From positions 62,001-126,000 of the forward strand of contig NZ_JAFHKT010000152.1 in NCBI RefSeq assembly GCF_017052465.1: DNA of 64,000 nt. The letters run 5' to 3'. Under the pieces are notes generated by a model that was not told the DNA's origin, searched no databases, and saw only the letters and a program-made list of their open reading frames with translations. Numbering within the stretch: position 1 is the first letter of the stretch; each line of letters begins with the position of its first letter. The position numbers and the translations under genes were made by a program. This DNA comes from Arthrobacter pascens (lineage in GTDB: Bacteria; Actinomycetota; Actinomycetes; Actinomycetales; Micrococcaceae). Shown here piece by piece: positions 1-8,695 of this stretch.

Positions 1-1470
1 AACCAGGGCCACACGCGTGGGCCCGGACCCGTACGTGCACACCGGATGTTCTTCGAACGTCGGCTCGAACGACCAGCAATTGTCGGCGTAGGCGTCAGAC
101 TTGTCGTTGATGGCGGCTTCAGGAGCCGGAGTCACGGGTCCGCTGGGCTCAGCCGAGCACCCCGCCGCAGTGTTTGCCAAGGCAGCTGCGCCGAAGCACT
201 CGTTTCCTTCCTGCGAAAGAGCCGCCACCTGACCGGCCGACACATCGCTGCGGTGCCGGACTTCGGCAATCTGCCCCACCCCCAGCAGGACGACCACAAC
301 CATGCCGGCCGTTGCCGCCAGAAATGTGGAGCTGAGCTTCTGGCCGCGCGGGGCGGTACGGAAGCGGTCCTCAACGAACTTCTTGGTCAGCCAGGACAAA
401 ACCACTGTGAGGGCCAGGATGAAGCACTTGTCCCAGAGGCTCAGGCTTCCTCCGCTGACGTAGGGGACCAAAACAATGAGCGGCCAATGCCAAAGGTAGA
501 CCGAGTAGGAGAGGTCGCCCAGGACCCGAACCGGCGCCTGCTTGAGGACCTGTGTCGGGGAATGCCGCTGCTGGGCATCAGCCCAGATAACAGCCGCCGT
601 TCCCGCCACCGGGAGAAGAGCGGTATAGCCGGGGAATGGCGTGCTGCCGCTGTACAGGACTCCCGCTGCCACGATGGCCGCGATGCCGGCCCAGGCAAGC
701 AGCGAGTCCCAGGAACGCGCCTCCCTCGCCGTTCGCGAGGCGGCGAACGTTGCGACGAGGCCGCCCGCGGCCAGCTCCCACATGCGCGTGGGGGTGACGA
801 AGTACGCGCTGGCAGGCGTGAACGCGGTCGCATAGATGGAGTAAGCCAGGGAAATGGCGAAGACTCCGCCAACGAGCATTTGTGCCGACGTTGTTCGGCT
901 CCACCGGAGCCGGGCCGCAAGATAAAAGACTGCGAAAAACAGGACGGGCCAGACCAGGTAGAACTGCTCCTCTACCGACAGGGACCAGAAATGCTGCACC
1001 GGAGAGGCAGCGTTTTCCGCCGCCAGATAATCGACGGAGCCGGAGGCCAGGGTCCAGTTCTGGACATAAAGTGCTGAGGAGATGATTTGGGCGGCCGTGT
1101 CTTCCCAGCGCGATGCGGGAGCTACGATCCGCGTTGCAACAGCCGTCACTCCAAGGACGAGCAGCGACGCCGGAAGGAGACGCCGCACTCGACGCCGCCA
1201 GAAAACTGCCAGGTCACGTCCAGTCACTGGTGGACTCGAGAGAATATGGGACGTGATCAGGAAGCCTGAAATAACAAAGAAGACATCCACACCCACGAAA
1301 CCGCCCGTCAGCCGGTTCGGCCACAGGTGGTAGATGACAACCATGCCCACCGCCAACGCCCTGAGTCCTTGGATATCAGCACGGATTCGCCCTGGAGAGC
1401 CCGCGCCCTTACCGGACTTGGACCCCGCTGCAGAAGCGGCTCGTTGGAGCGTTGCGGGATCTGCGGTCAC
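1..1470 (-). CDS. OafA/YrhL-type acyltransferase, C-terminus cut by window edge
   Basis: Integral-membrane acyltransferase 3 family protein, expected to transfer an acyl group (often O-acetyl) to a cell-surface glycan. The reading frame is open from a GTG at 1470 to base 1 (490 codons) and has no stop inside the window. The start has AGGAG eight bases upstream. The N-terminus reads DIQGLRALAV...YHLWP, followed by GGFVGVDVFFVISGFLI, the standard opening of OafA-like proteins; a later FWSLSVEEQFYLVWP segment is also family-typical. About ten hydrophobic segments follow, and the last visible part is a non-membrane stretch that would begin an extracytoplasmic SGNH domain. It lies 155 bases downstream of the nonulosonate operon on the same strand, so it probably decorates that glycan. 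Substrate is unknown. Confidence 0.85.
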   Translation of the reverse strand, partial: MTADPATLQRAASAAGSKSGKGAGSPGRIRADIQGLRALAVGMVVIYHLWPNRLTGGFVGVDVFFVISGFLITSHILSSPPVTGRDLAVFWRRRVRRLLPASLLVLGVTAVATRIVAPASRWEDTAAQIISSALYVQNWTLASGSVDYLAAENAASPVQHFWSLSVEEQFYLVWPVLFFAVFYLAARLRWSRTTSAQMLVGGVFAISLAYSIYATAFTPASAYFVTPTRMWELAAGGLVATFAASRTAREARSWDSLLAWAGIAAIVAAGVLYSGSTPFPGYTALLPVAGTAAVIWADAQQRHSPTQVLKQAPVRVLGDLSYSVYLWHWPLIVLVPYVSGGSLSLWDKCFILALTVVLSWLTKKFVEDRFRTAPRGQKLSSTFLAATAGMVVVVLLGVGQIAEVRHRSDVSAGQVAALSQEGNECFGAAALANTAAGCSAEPSGPVTPAPEAAINDKSDAYADNCWSFEPTFEEHPVCTYGSGPTRVALV

Positions 1471-1625
1471 GTGGGAAGCTCCTACTTTTCGGGTCAGGGT
1501 GGCAGTTTTCGGGCAAGGCAATCCCATCTACGATACCCGGTGGGACCCCGCCCTCGCATTTCCAGTGCCGCCGCGGCGGCCGGCTCACGGGGCGTGCAGC
1601 GCTCCGTGCCGCCCCCAGGAGCGGG

Positions 1626-2861
1626 TTATTTCTGCAGCGGTGCTGCGTCCTTGCTGCGAGGGAGGAAGTGCCGCTTCAGCCATTTGCCGACCTTGTGGAA
1701 GTGGCGCTCGACTAGGAGATAGTACGCGTAGGCAAGGAGGTTGCAGAGGATCAGCGACAGGAGAATCAGCTGCCACGCCGACAGCACGGAGTGCAGGTGG
1801 AACCAGATGTACGTAATCACCGAGAAGTGCACGAGATACAGGGAGTAGCTGAAGCTGGAGAGGAAGATGCTGCCGGAGACAAACCACTTGCCGGCAGACG
1901 CCCGAAGGCCGCCCTGGGCGGGGACGTTCCCGGCGTCGGCGGTACGCGCAGCCCTTCCTTCCAGCGCAAAGAACAGGTGGCAGAACGCCACGGCCGACGC
2001 CGCGACCGTCACGGCTGCGTGGAGGTTTTGCCCGGTGTAGTGAAGGCCCGCCGCGAACACGGCAGAAGCCAGGCCAAAGAGCCACAGGTGCGCCGACACG
2101 CGTATCCTCCGCAGGGTCGGGGCCGCGATGGCGTACAGCATGCCGATGATCCAGGCCAGGGATTCGTAGGATCCGTGGGCCATGTAACCGACGGGGACGG
2201 CGATGGCGAACAGCAGGAGGGCCACCCGCAGGATCCCCATCCGCTTGCCGCTGAGCACAGTAAGCGCCAGGATCCCGAACGCCACATAGATCCACCATTC
2301 CGCCGTTACGGACCAGAGCGGTGCGCCCGTCCCCACGGGACCGACGTCGATCCAGGTGGTCGAGGTCCGGACGGCAACCTCCTGGAGCACCGGGTGGTTG
2401 AACAGCATCGTGAAGCTGCCGGCAATGGCCTGGGGGCTGAGATCGATATTGATGAAGGGCAGGCGCCTGGAACCCTGGAACACGAGGAAATCGAAGGCAA
2501 CGATCAGTGCAACGGCCGGCAGGAGGGGGTAGACAACCCGTGCGACCCGGTCCATCAGGTAGTTGCCGAACGTAAACCCTGCGTGGCTCCGTTTCTTGAG
2601 CACGGCGCTGGTGATCAGATACCCCGAGAGGACGAAGAAAATGACCACGGCGAAGGACTGGATGTAGAAGACGCGCTGCCCGGGGACCATGAAGATGCCC
2701 GGCACGAAGATGTTGAGTGCATGACCCAGGACGACGGCCTGTGCGGAAATGCCACGGGCAAAGTCGAAGAAGACAATCGTCCGCGGTGCCGGCTTTGCCG
2801 CCTTGTGTTCCGTGGCCGTCTTTGGCGGTGCCGCAGTTTCCAGGCTGCTGGTGCCAGTCAT
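1626..2861 (-). CDS. Acyltransferase 3 family membrane protein
   Basis: A 411-residue multi-spanning acyltransferase distinct from the OafA-like protein to its left: it has no SGNH extension and ends in a basic tail (KRHFLPRSKD). Visible family features are FFDFARGISAQAVVLGHAL near residue 30, with the conserved R and H, and FFVLSGYLITS after it. The start ATG at 2861 overlaps the stop of the flippase gene as ATGA, so translation is probably coupled; longer upstream frames run inside the flippase gene and are unlikely. Position at the end of the nonulosonate operon suggests O-acylation of that sugar or its polymer. This is inference; no substrate can be read from sequence. Confidence 0.82.
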   Translation of the reverse strand: MTGTSSLETAAPPKTATEHKAAKPAPRTIVFFDFARGISAQAVVLGHALNIFVPGIFMVPGQRVFYIQSFAVVIFFVLSGYLITSAVLKKRSHAGFTFGNYLMDRVARVVYPLLPAVALIVAFDFLVFQGSRRLPFINIDLSPQAIAGSFTMLFNHPVLQEVAVRTSTTWIDVGPVGTGAPLWSVTAEWWIYVAFGILALTVLSGKRMGILRVALLLFAIAVPVGYMAHGSYESLAWIIGMLYAIAAPTLRRIRVSAHLWLFGLASAVFAAGLHYTGQNLHAAVTVAASAVAFCHLFFALEGRAARTADAGNVPAQGGLRASAGKWFVSGSIFLSSFSYSLYLVHFSVITYIWFHLHSVLSAWQLILLSLILCNLLAYAYYLLVERHFHKVGKWLKRHFLPRSKDAAPLQK

Positions 2862-4294
2862 TGTGAAGCCTTTCCCGTCCGCTTTGCCCTGCGCCGGTGC
2901 CATAGTGCGAGTCCGCACACCGACGCCACGGCCAATACGCCTGCCGTGATGATGCCGGACACGATGTCCCGCGGCACCATCAAGAGCACCACGACATACC
3001 CGACCGCGGCAAGACAGCACAGCGCATAAGTGCGCATCGGCCACCCGCCGGGGGCCCGTCGTCGTGCCACCAGGAAGTAGACGCCGCCCAGCAGGAAAAA
3101 CGACACAGCAGACGTTGCAGCCATGAGCACCAGGTTCCCGTTGGAGGCCGGCCAGAGGGCCCCCAGGGCTGAAATGACCAGCACCGACGGCGTCACGACC
3201 GCCAAAATCCACGTCACCTTGTCGGCGAACAGTAGCGAGGAGGCGTTCAGGTACAGCAGGTACCCCAGGGCGATCAGGGGCATGATCTGCGCCACCGGAA
3301 TCAGGTCTTCCCGCCCGACGGCCATGACATGGGTCACCACGTTGGCCCCGCCGCTCGCCACCACGACGATGGCCAGGCCGGCGAAACTTGCGGTCTTCAT
3401 CACTGAACGCATGCGTTCCGGCCGCTCATCCGGCTTCGCCGACATGATCGCCGGCACCCAGGCGTTGTTCAGTGCCCCCAGCAGCGTCACCGTTCCCAGG
3501 ACAAAGATCTGCACCTTGCCGTAGTCGCCGGAGACGCCCTCCGCTGCCACGGCTGCCAGGAGAAAGGCCGCCCCCTGGGTGAGGAGCATCATCGATCCCG
3601 TGTGGGGAAGCACGGGAAGGCCAATAAGCAGCGCCTCTTTCGCGGCGCCGGGCACGGCGAAAGGCTGTGACGGCGGGGCGACGAACAGCGCCGCAAGGGC
3701 TGTCAGGCAGACAGCGGCGCCGAAGCCCACCATGAAGACACTGGCCGAAGCACCCACTAGGAGCATCGCAATGAGTCCCACGCCGTAGGCGGCCACGGAT
3801 GAACCAAGGCTCAGCATGACAAAAGCAACCGGACGTCCCTGCGCCCGCAGCAAGGCCTGGGCAGCCAACACGGTGGCCAGCAGGCCCATGGTCAGGAGCG
3901 CAATGGTGAAGCTGAATGTTCCTTCGCTGTCGCGCGCCAGCCACCAGTACACGGCTGCCGCGAGGATGCCCACAACCGCGCCGAACACGCTGAGGAAGCC
4001 GCTGATCGAGCGTGCTTTGGCGGCGCCGTTATGGTCGAACCACGTCTTGGTGATCGCCAGCGGAAGTCCCGCGGCTCCGAGCACGACGCCGACCTGGATG
4101 ACGGAGACGGCCAGGAAGAGTTCCTGCCACTCGGCATCGCTGTTGAGCACGCGCAGGGCGAACGGCTGCACCAGGAAGATGCCCAGGCCCTGCATGAGTG
4201 CGCCCGCCAGATACAGGACCGAGTTCCTGCCGGTTCTTTCCATGGCGCTGCTGTTCCCGGACTCGGCAACATCTGCCCGCCCGGCGCTACTCAC
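2858..4294 (-). CDS. Wzx-type polysaccharide flippase (MOP superfamily)
   Basis: A hydrophobic protein of 478 residues with about 12-14 membrane segments, resembling lipid-linked oligosaccharide flippases (polysaccharide biosynthesis protein/MurJ-Wzx superfamily). It would move an undecaprenyl-linked repeat unit outward across the membrane. The GTG start at 4294 overlaps the last bases of the aminotransferase gene; an ATG at 4243 (MERTGRNS) is a good alternative and begins just before the first membrane segment. The stop overlaps the next gene's start as ATGA. Placement between legC and an acyltransferase indicates it exports the nonulosonate-containing unit. No Wzy polymerase is seen in the window. 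Confidence 0.78.
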   Translation of the reverse strand: MSSAGRADVAESGNSSAMERTGRNSVLYLAGALMQGLGIFLVQPFALRVLNSDAEWQELFLAVSVIQVGVVLGAAGLPLAITKTWFDHNGAAKARSISGFLSVFGAVVGILAAAVYWWLARDSEGTFSFTIALLTMGLLATVLAAQALLRAQGRPVAFVMLSLGSSVAAYGVGLIAMLLVGASASVFMVGFGAAVCLTALAALFVAPPSQPFAVPGAAKEALLIGLPVLPHTGSMMLLTQGAAFLLAAVAAEGVSGDYGKVQIFVLGTVTLLGALNNAWVPAIMSAKPDERPERMRSVMKTASFAGLAIVVVASGGANVVTHVMAVGREDLIPVAQIMPLIALGYLLYLNASSLLFADKVTWILAVVTPSVLVISALGALWPASNGNLVLMAATSAVSFFLLGGVYFLVARRRAPGGWPMRTYALCCLAAVGYVVVLLMVPRDIVSGIITAGVLAVASVCGLALWHRRRAKRTGKASQ

Positions 4295-5441
4295 CGTTGA
4301 GTCGTAGCCATTCGTGGACACGCTCGATGACCCGGTCCTGGTCGTCATCCGTAAGGTCAGTCGAGCAAGGGAGCGAAAGGCCGCGGGCGAACAGGTCTTC
4401 ACCGGTGGCGCCGTCGAGGGTCAGTTCATCCTTCAGGGGCGGCTGCATGTGCAGCGGCCGCCACAGGGAACGCGATTCGATGTTGACCTCGGCCAGGAAG
4501 TCCTGCAGTTCATCCCGGGCCCCGGCACCACGCGATGCAGGGACGAGCACCGAGTACAGCCAGTACGTGGACTCCTGCCCGGGAAGGTTGGGCGGTGTCT
4601 GGATGCCGGTACCGGCAAAGGCGTCAGCGTACCGTGCCGCGATTTTGCGCTTGGTGGCAACAAACCCGTCCAACCGCTCCAACTGCGCCACCCCGAGGGC
4701 AGCGGCGATGTTCGTCAGCCGGTAGTTGAAGCCAATTTCGTCATGCAGGTAACCGCGGTCCGGGAGCCGGGCCTGCGTCGACAGGTGCTTCGCCTTCGCC
4801 GCCAGTTCAGGATCGTCGGTGGTGAACATCCCGCCGCCACCGGTGGTCATGATCTTGTTTCCGTTGAACGAGAACGCACCCATGTGGCCGACAGTCCCGA
4901 CGTGGCGGCCTTCCAGCGGCCCCTCGGTCCACATGGCGCCGAGGGCCTCGGCAGCATCTTCGATCAGGATGATGCCGTATTCATCCGCAAGTTCCCGCGC
5001 GGCATGGGCATCGGCGGGCTGGCCCAGGATGTGCACGATCTCGATGGCCTTGGGCAGCTTCTCCCCCGCCGCCGTCCTGCGTTCGATCTCGCGGCGCAGG
5101 CTATCGACATCCATGCACCAGGTCTCGGCCAGCGAGTCCACGAGCAGCAGGTCGGCGAACTGGTAGGACGCCGCGTTGGAACTTGCCATGAAGGTGAAGT
5201 CCGACACGGCAACCAGGTCCCCCGGCTGAACGTCGGCGAGGCGCATCGCAATGTGCAGCGCCGCCGTTCCCGAAGCGCATGCCACGGCGTGCTTGGCGCC
5301 GACGTAGTCAGCGAACTTCTCTTCGAATTCGGAGACAAACTGCCCCACGGACGAGACAAACCCGCTCGCGACGGCTTCGTTGACGAGTTCGGCTTCACGC
5401 TCGCCGATATTGGGGACAGCTAGTGGGATACGGCTCGCCAC
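4287..5441 (-). CDS. legC: LegC-like DegT/DnrJ/EryC1 sugar aminotransferase
   Basis: PLP-dependent sugar-nucleotide aminotransferase of 384 residues. The Schiff-base lysine lies in FSFNGNKIMTTGGGG (about K196), and the family asparagine/aspartate-rich core EDAAEALGA is upstream of it. In legionaminic acid synthesis LegC aminates the 4-keto product of LegB at C4. The GTG at 5441 is preferred because AAAGG lies six bases upstream; the longer frame to 5462 lacks a ribosome site. It sits directly after legB (stop at 5463) and overlaps the flippase gene. The DegT family is broad, so the LegC assignment depends on the neighbours rather than on a unique motif. Confidence 0.8.
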   Translation of the reverse strand: MASRIPLAVPNIGEREAELVNEAVASGFVSSVGQFVSEFEEKFADYVGAKHAVACASGTAALHIAMRLADVQPGDLVAVSDFTFMASSNAASYQFADLLLVDSLAETWCMDVDSLRREIERRTAAGEKLPKAIEIVHILGQPADAHAARELADEYGIILIEDAAEALGAMWTEGPLEGRHVGTVGHMGAFSFNGNKIMTTGGGGMFTTDDPELAAKAKHLSTQARLPDRGYLHDEIGFNYRLTNIAAALGVAQLERLDGFVATKRKIAARYADAFAGTGIQTPPNLPGQESTYWLYSVLVPASRGAGARDELQDFLAEVNIESRSLWRPLHMQPPLKDELTLDGATGEDLFARGLSLPCSTDLTDDDQDRVIERVHEWLRLNGE

Positions 5442-5462
5442 AATTGACCTTTCTGGCAACAC

Positions 5463-6479
5463 TTATCGGGAGTAACGTGCGGCTGCGGAAAGGTCCACGC
5501 CGCGGGCCTTGATCCACTCGGCGGATTCGCGCAGGCCCTCTTCGAGGCTGACCTGCGGTGCCCAGCCCAGTTCGGCCAGCGCCTGCGACGGGTCCGACAG
5601 AAGGTGCATGACTTCGCTGGCTTCCGGGCGGACGCGCTCGTCCTGGGTGATGATTTCCGCCGTCGATCCGGTGACCTTGCGGGCCATTTCAACGAGTTCC
5701 CCGATGGAGACGTCGTAGCCGGTACCGAGCTGGATGACCTGGCCCTCCAGCGGGATGTCCGCGCTGGCTGCCTTCAGGAATCCGTCGGCAGTGTCCGTGA
5801 CGTAGGTGAAGTCGCGGCGTGGGGTCAGCGAGCCGAGGTGGATCTTGTCGGCTCCGGCAACCATCTGCTGCAGCACCGTGGGGATCACGGCACGCGCGGA
5901 CTGCCGGGGACCATAGGTGTTGAACGGGCGCAGCACCACGACGGGCGTCTCGAAGGAGCTCGCCCACGCCTCGCAGAGCTTGTCGGCGGCGATCTTCGTC
6001 GCGCTGTACGGGGACTGGCCGCGGAGCTCGTTTTCAATGGTGATCGGCACGGTCTTGGGGGTGCCGTAGACCTCGGACGTGGAGGTGTTGACCAGCCGCG
6101 GCACGTTGTGGCGGCGCACGCCCTCGAGGACGTTCAGCGTGCCCACGACGTTCGTTTCCACGTACGAGCGGGGCGCCTCGTAGGAGTAGGGAATTGCGAT
6201 GAGGGCTGCGAGGTGGAGGACGACGTCCGAACCGGCAACCAGGTCGGAGACGTACTCCGCGTCCCGGATGTCGCCGAGGCGCAGATCGACGGAGTCACGC
6301 TCTTCGGGGCTCAGGTCATCAAGCCACCCGTAGGAACCGTTGGAGTTGTACACGCAAAGGGCGCGCACGTTGGCACCCTGGGCGATCAGCCGCTGGGTGA
6401 CATGGCTTCCGATGAAGCCGTCCGCGCCCGTAACAACCACGGTCTTGCCCGTAAGGTTCTGCTGAATCAAGGTGATCAC
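5463..6479 (-). CDS. legB: LegB-like NAD-dependent nucleotide-sugar 4,6-dehydratase
   Basis: Extended SDR of 338 residues. It has the Rossmann motif VTGADGFIGSHV near the N-terminus, a TSEVYGTP segment, and the catalytic tyrosine/lysine pair in YSATKIAADKL. The PFNTYGPRQSARAVIPT stretch is typical of LegB and other C4,6 dehydratases. LegB converts GDP- or UDP-GlcNAc to the 4-keto-6-deoxy sugar, the first committed step of legionaminic acid synthesis. The GTG at 6479 overlaps the stop of the nucleotidyltransferase as GTGA; a TTG at 6470 is an alternative. The nucleotide carrier (GDP versus UDP) cannot be read from sequence; the adjacent PtmE-like gene favours GDP. Confidence 0.82.
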   Translation of the reverse strand: MITLIQQNLTGKTVVVTGADGFIGSHVTQRLIAQGANVRALCVYNSNGSYGWLDDLSPEERDSVDLRLGDIRDAEYVSDLVAGSDVVLHLAALIAIPYSYEAPRSYVETNVVGTLNVLEGVRRHNVPRLVNTSTSEVYGTPKTVPITIENELRGQSPYSATKIAADKLCEAWASSFETPVVVLRPFNTYGPRQSARAVIPTVLQQMVAGADKIHLGSLTPRRDFTYVTDTADGFLKAASADIPLEGQVIQLGTGYDVSIGELVEMARKVTGSTAEIITQDERVRPEASEVMHLLSDPSQALAELGWAPQVSLEEGLRESAEWIKARGVDLSAAARYSR

Positions 6480-7543
6480 TGGCCTTTCGCTGTTGCTAGG
6501 TCTTTGGGAGTTCCGACGTCGATCCAGTCGGATTCGATCGGCCATGCGGCCACTGTCTTGGACTGCTCAATGCAGGCCTGAACGAGTTCCGGCATGGAAA
6601 AAGGTTCAAGGTAGGGCACCAGCGCGAGTGCCTCCGGCGACACGGCGTAAATGCCCGTGCTGATTTCGAATTCAATGCTCGGCTTCTCCACCACGGCCGA
6701 GATGGAGCGCCCTTCGCCGATGTCCAGGACGCCGAAGGGCACCTGGTGGACGTACGGGCGGGCAGCGACGGTGACGCTGGCGTTCTTGGACGCGTGGAAG
6801 GCGAGGAGTTCCGCCGCAGAGTAGCGCACCATGAGATCCGCGTTGGTGACGAGCACCGGCTCGGAGATGTCAGGCCGCTCGTGGTACAGCAGCCCCAGCG
6901 CGCCGGCGGTGTTGAGGGGCTTGGCCGGGTCCTCATGCAGATACTTGATCGTGCAGCCGAGCCGGGAGCCGTCGCCCAGGTGATCCATGATCTTTTCGGC
7001 CAGATACGCCACGGAAACATAGATGTTCGTGACGCCCGATTCGACCAGGCCAAGGATGATCCACTCGATGATGGTCCGGTCGGCGACGGTCATCAGCGGC
7101 TTCGGGGTGTCCTTGGTCAGCGCGCCCAGGCGCGTGCCCTTGCCTCCGGCCATGATGACGGCAATGTTGTTCAGCGACGTCCGCCCGACGATGTCGTTGA
7201 GGGTATGCAGCCCGACGAGCTTGCCGGAATCGTCAACCACCGGAACTTCGCTGATCCGCAGACTGCGCATCAGGTCCAGCACCGAGGCGCGGGTGGCATC
7301 CGGCCCAACGACGTGCGGTGCCCTGTTGGCGTACTCGTGGACGAGTCCGTCGAGTTCGGCTCCCTTAAGCAGGCCGCGGCGGATGTCGCCGTCGGTAAGC
7401 ACGCCTTGGAGCTTGCCTGCCTCGTCGGTGACGAGGGCGATCGCGGACGCACCGCGGTCGATGGTCTCCAGCGCCTGCCTAACGGTGGCGTCCTGCCCGA
7501 TGCAGACGTTGCCGAGGGGCCCGTCAATACTCATACGTGTCAT
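6476..7543 (-). CDS. ptmE: PtmE-like nucleotidyltransferase with N-terminal CBS pair
   Basis: A 355-residue fusion of two CBS domains (about residues 10-120) and a sugar-phosphate nucleotidyltransferase (about 125-350). The catalytic signature is VIMAGGKGTRLGALTKDTPKPLM; later motifs are NADLMVRYS, VEKP and a C-terminal WIDVGTPKDL. In Campylobacter jejuni PtmE has the same CBS-plus-transferase layout and makes the GDP-activated glucosamine used for legionaminic acid. The CBS pair suggests control by a nucleotide ligand. ATG 7543 overlaps the legG stop as ATGA; ATG 7534 has a better-spaced GGAG and may be the true start. GDP specificity is inferred from context. Confidence 0.8.
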   Translation of the reverse strand: MTRMSIDGPLGNVCIGQDATVRQALETIDRGASAIALVTDEAGKLQGVLTDGDIRRGLLKGAELDGLVHEYANRAPHVVGPDATRASVLDLMRSLRISEVPVVDDSGKLVGLHTLNDIVGRTSLNNIAVIMAGGKGTRLGALTKDTPKPLMTVADRTIIEWIILGLVESGVTNIYVSVAYLAEKIMDHLGDGSRLGCTIKYLHEDPAKPLNTAGALGLLYHERPDISEPVLVTNADLMVRYSAAELLAFHASKNASVTVAARPYVHQVPFGVLDIGEGRSISAVVEKPSIEFEISTGIYAVSPEALALVPYLEPFSMPELVQACIEQSKTVAAWPIESDWIDVGTPKDLATAKGQ

Positions 7544-8694
7544 TCTCCAGCGCCGATGTCAATGAAGGCTTTGGTCAGCGGCGTCCGTCCGCTGCCAACC
7601 ACTACGCGTTCGATCCGTTCTGACGAATGCGAGTCCCCGTACAGATTGACCACCTGACGGGACAAATCCTGGAACTCCGCGCTCAAAGCCTTTTCAATAC
7701 TAGCGTGGATCCCCGGACGCTCGTCGCGGCAGTGGATGACGTTGGCGCCGCTTTCGCGGCCTTTTTGCCGATCTCCGACGTTGACGACCGGCACGGAGAA
7801 CGTTGCAGCCTCGAGAATGCCCGAGGAGGAATTACCCACCAGGGCATCGATGGTGGCCATGACGCGCGGGTAAAGCGGCCCCAGGCTTTCCCGCACTATC
7901 GCGGTGCCGCCGGCGGCAATCTCTTCAAGTTCTGCCACGATTTCGTGCCGCCCGGCGTCAAAGCCCGGATATGTCAGAATCGCGGTGCCTGCGGCGGCAA
8001 TGGACTCGTCGAATACCTGCCGTGCCAACGCGCCGGCGTTCCCGGACATCTCGGCTGTGGGCGGGTGGTACGTGACCATCAGCAGCGGACGGACCAGGGG
8101 CCGGCCAAACTCTGCCTGGAACTCTTCCTCTGTCAGGGGGTTCGGCTCCCTGAACCGGTCGAGCCCCGGGGCACCTGTCTGATGAATCCGTTCCGGCGAT
8201 TCGCCAAGCTGGGCCACCCGGCGTGCGGCCCCGGCCGTGCTCACACAGTGCTGGTCCGCCAGTTTGGTCACCGCGTGCCGGACTCGCTCATCGAGCGCCC
8301 CTTCGGTGACTTCCCCGCCATGGAGATGCACCAGCCTCACGCCTGAGACAACAACTGCCGGCACCACGTAGAGCAGCTCCCAGCGGTCGCCAAGAACAAC
8401 GACGGCGTCCGGCTGGCTCCGCTGAATCAGCTCGGCCATGTTCCCGGACAGTTTCGGGCCCAGCGCCAGCTGGCCCGGAGCGGAGGCATCATCCAGGTGG
8501 AGCCCCAGGTCATGGTGCACGAAGGCGCCGTCCTGGAGTCCTGCCTCCCGCAGCCGGCTGGCTGCTGTCCCGGCCGGGAAACCGACAGCAGTTGCCACGT
8601 GCAACTCGACGTCAGGATTTCCGGCCAGCTGGACAAGGACCGGGGCGAGTGGGAAGAGATCCGCCCGCGTCCCTACGAACCCCAGCACCCGCAT
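7540..8694 (-). CDS. legG: LegG/NeuC-like hydrolysing nucleotide-sugar 2-epimerase
   Basis: UDP-GlcNAc 2-epimerase family protein of 384 residues (GT-B fold). It has GTRADLFPLAPV at the N-terminus, VLGDRWELL, LHGGEVTEGALDE, and the C-terminal nucleotide-binding loop VGNSSSGILEAATF followed by VNVGDRQKGR, all typical of NeuC/LegG rather than of WecB. The enzyme would release the nucleotide and epimerise C2, giving a free ManNAc-type hexose (in the legionaminate route 6-deoxy-2,4-diacetamido mannose). Its ATG lies one base after the legI stop, and its stop overlaps the start of the nucleotidyltransferase. It feeds the NeuB-type synthase encoded just upstream. Confidence 0.87.
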   Translation of the reverse strand: MRVLGFVGTRADLFPLAPVLVQLAGNPDVELHVATAVGFPAGTAASRLREAGLQDGAFVHHDLGLHLDDASAPGQLALGPKLSGNMAELIQRSQPDAVVVLGDRWELLYVVPAVVVSGVRLVHLHGGEVTEGALDERVRHAVTKLADQHCVSTAGAARRVAQLGESPERIHQTGAPGLDRFREPNPLTEEEFQAEFGRPLVRPLLMVTYHPPTAEMSGNAGALARQVFDESIAAAGTAILTYPGFDAGRHEIVAELEEIAAGGTAIVRESLGPLYPRVMATIDALVGNSSSGILEAATFSVPVVNVGDRQKGRESGANVIHCRDERPGIHASIEKALSAEFQDLSRQVVNLYGDSHSSERIERVVVGSGRTPLTKAFIDIGAGE

Positions 8695-8695
8695 G

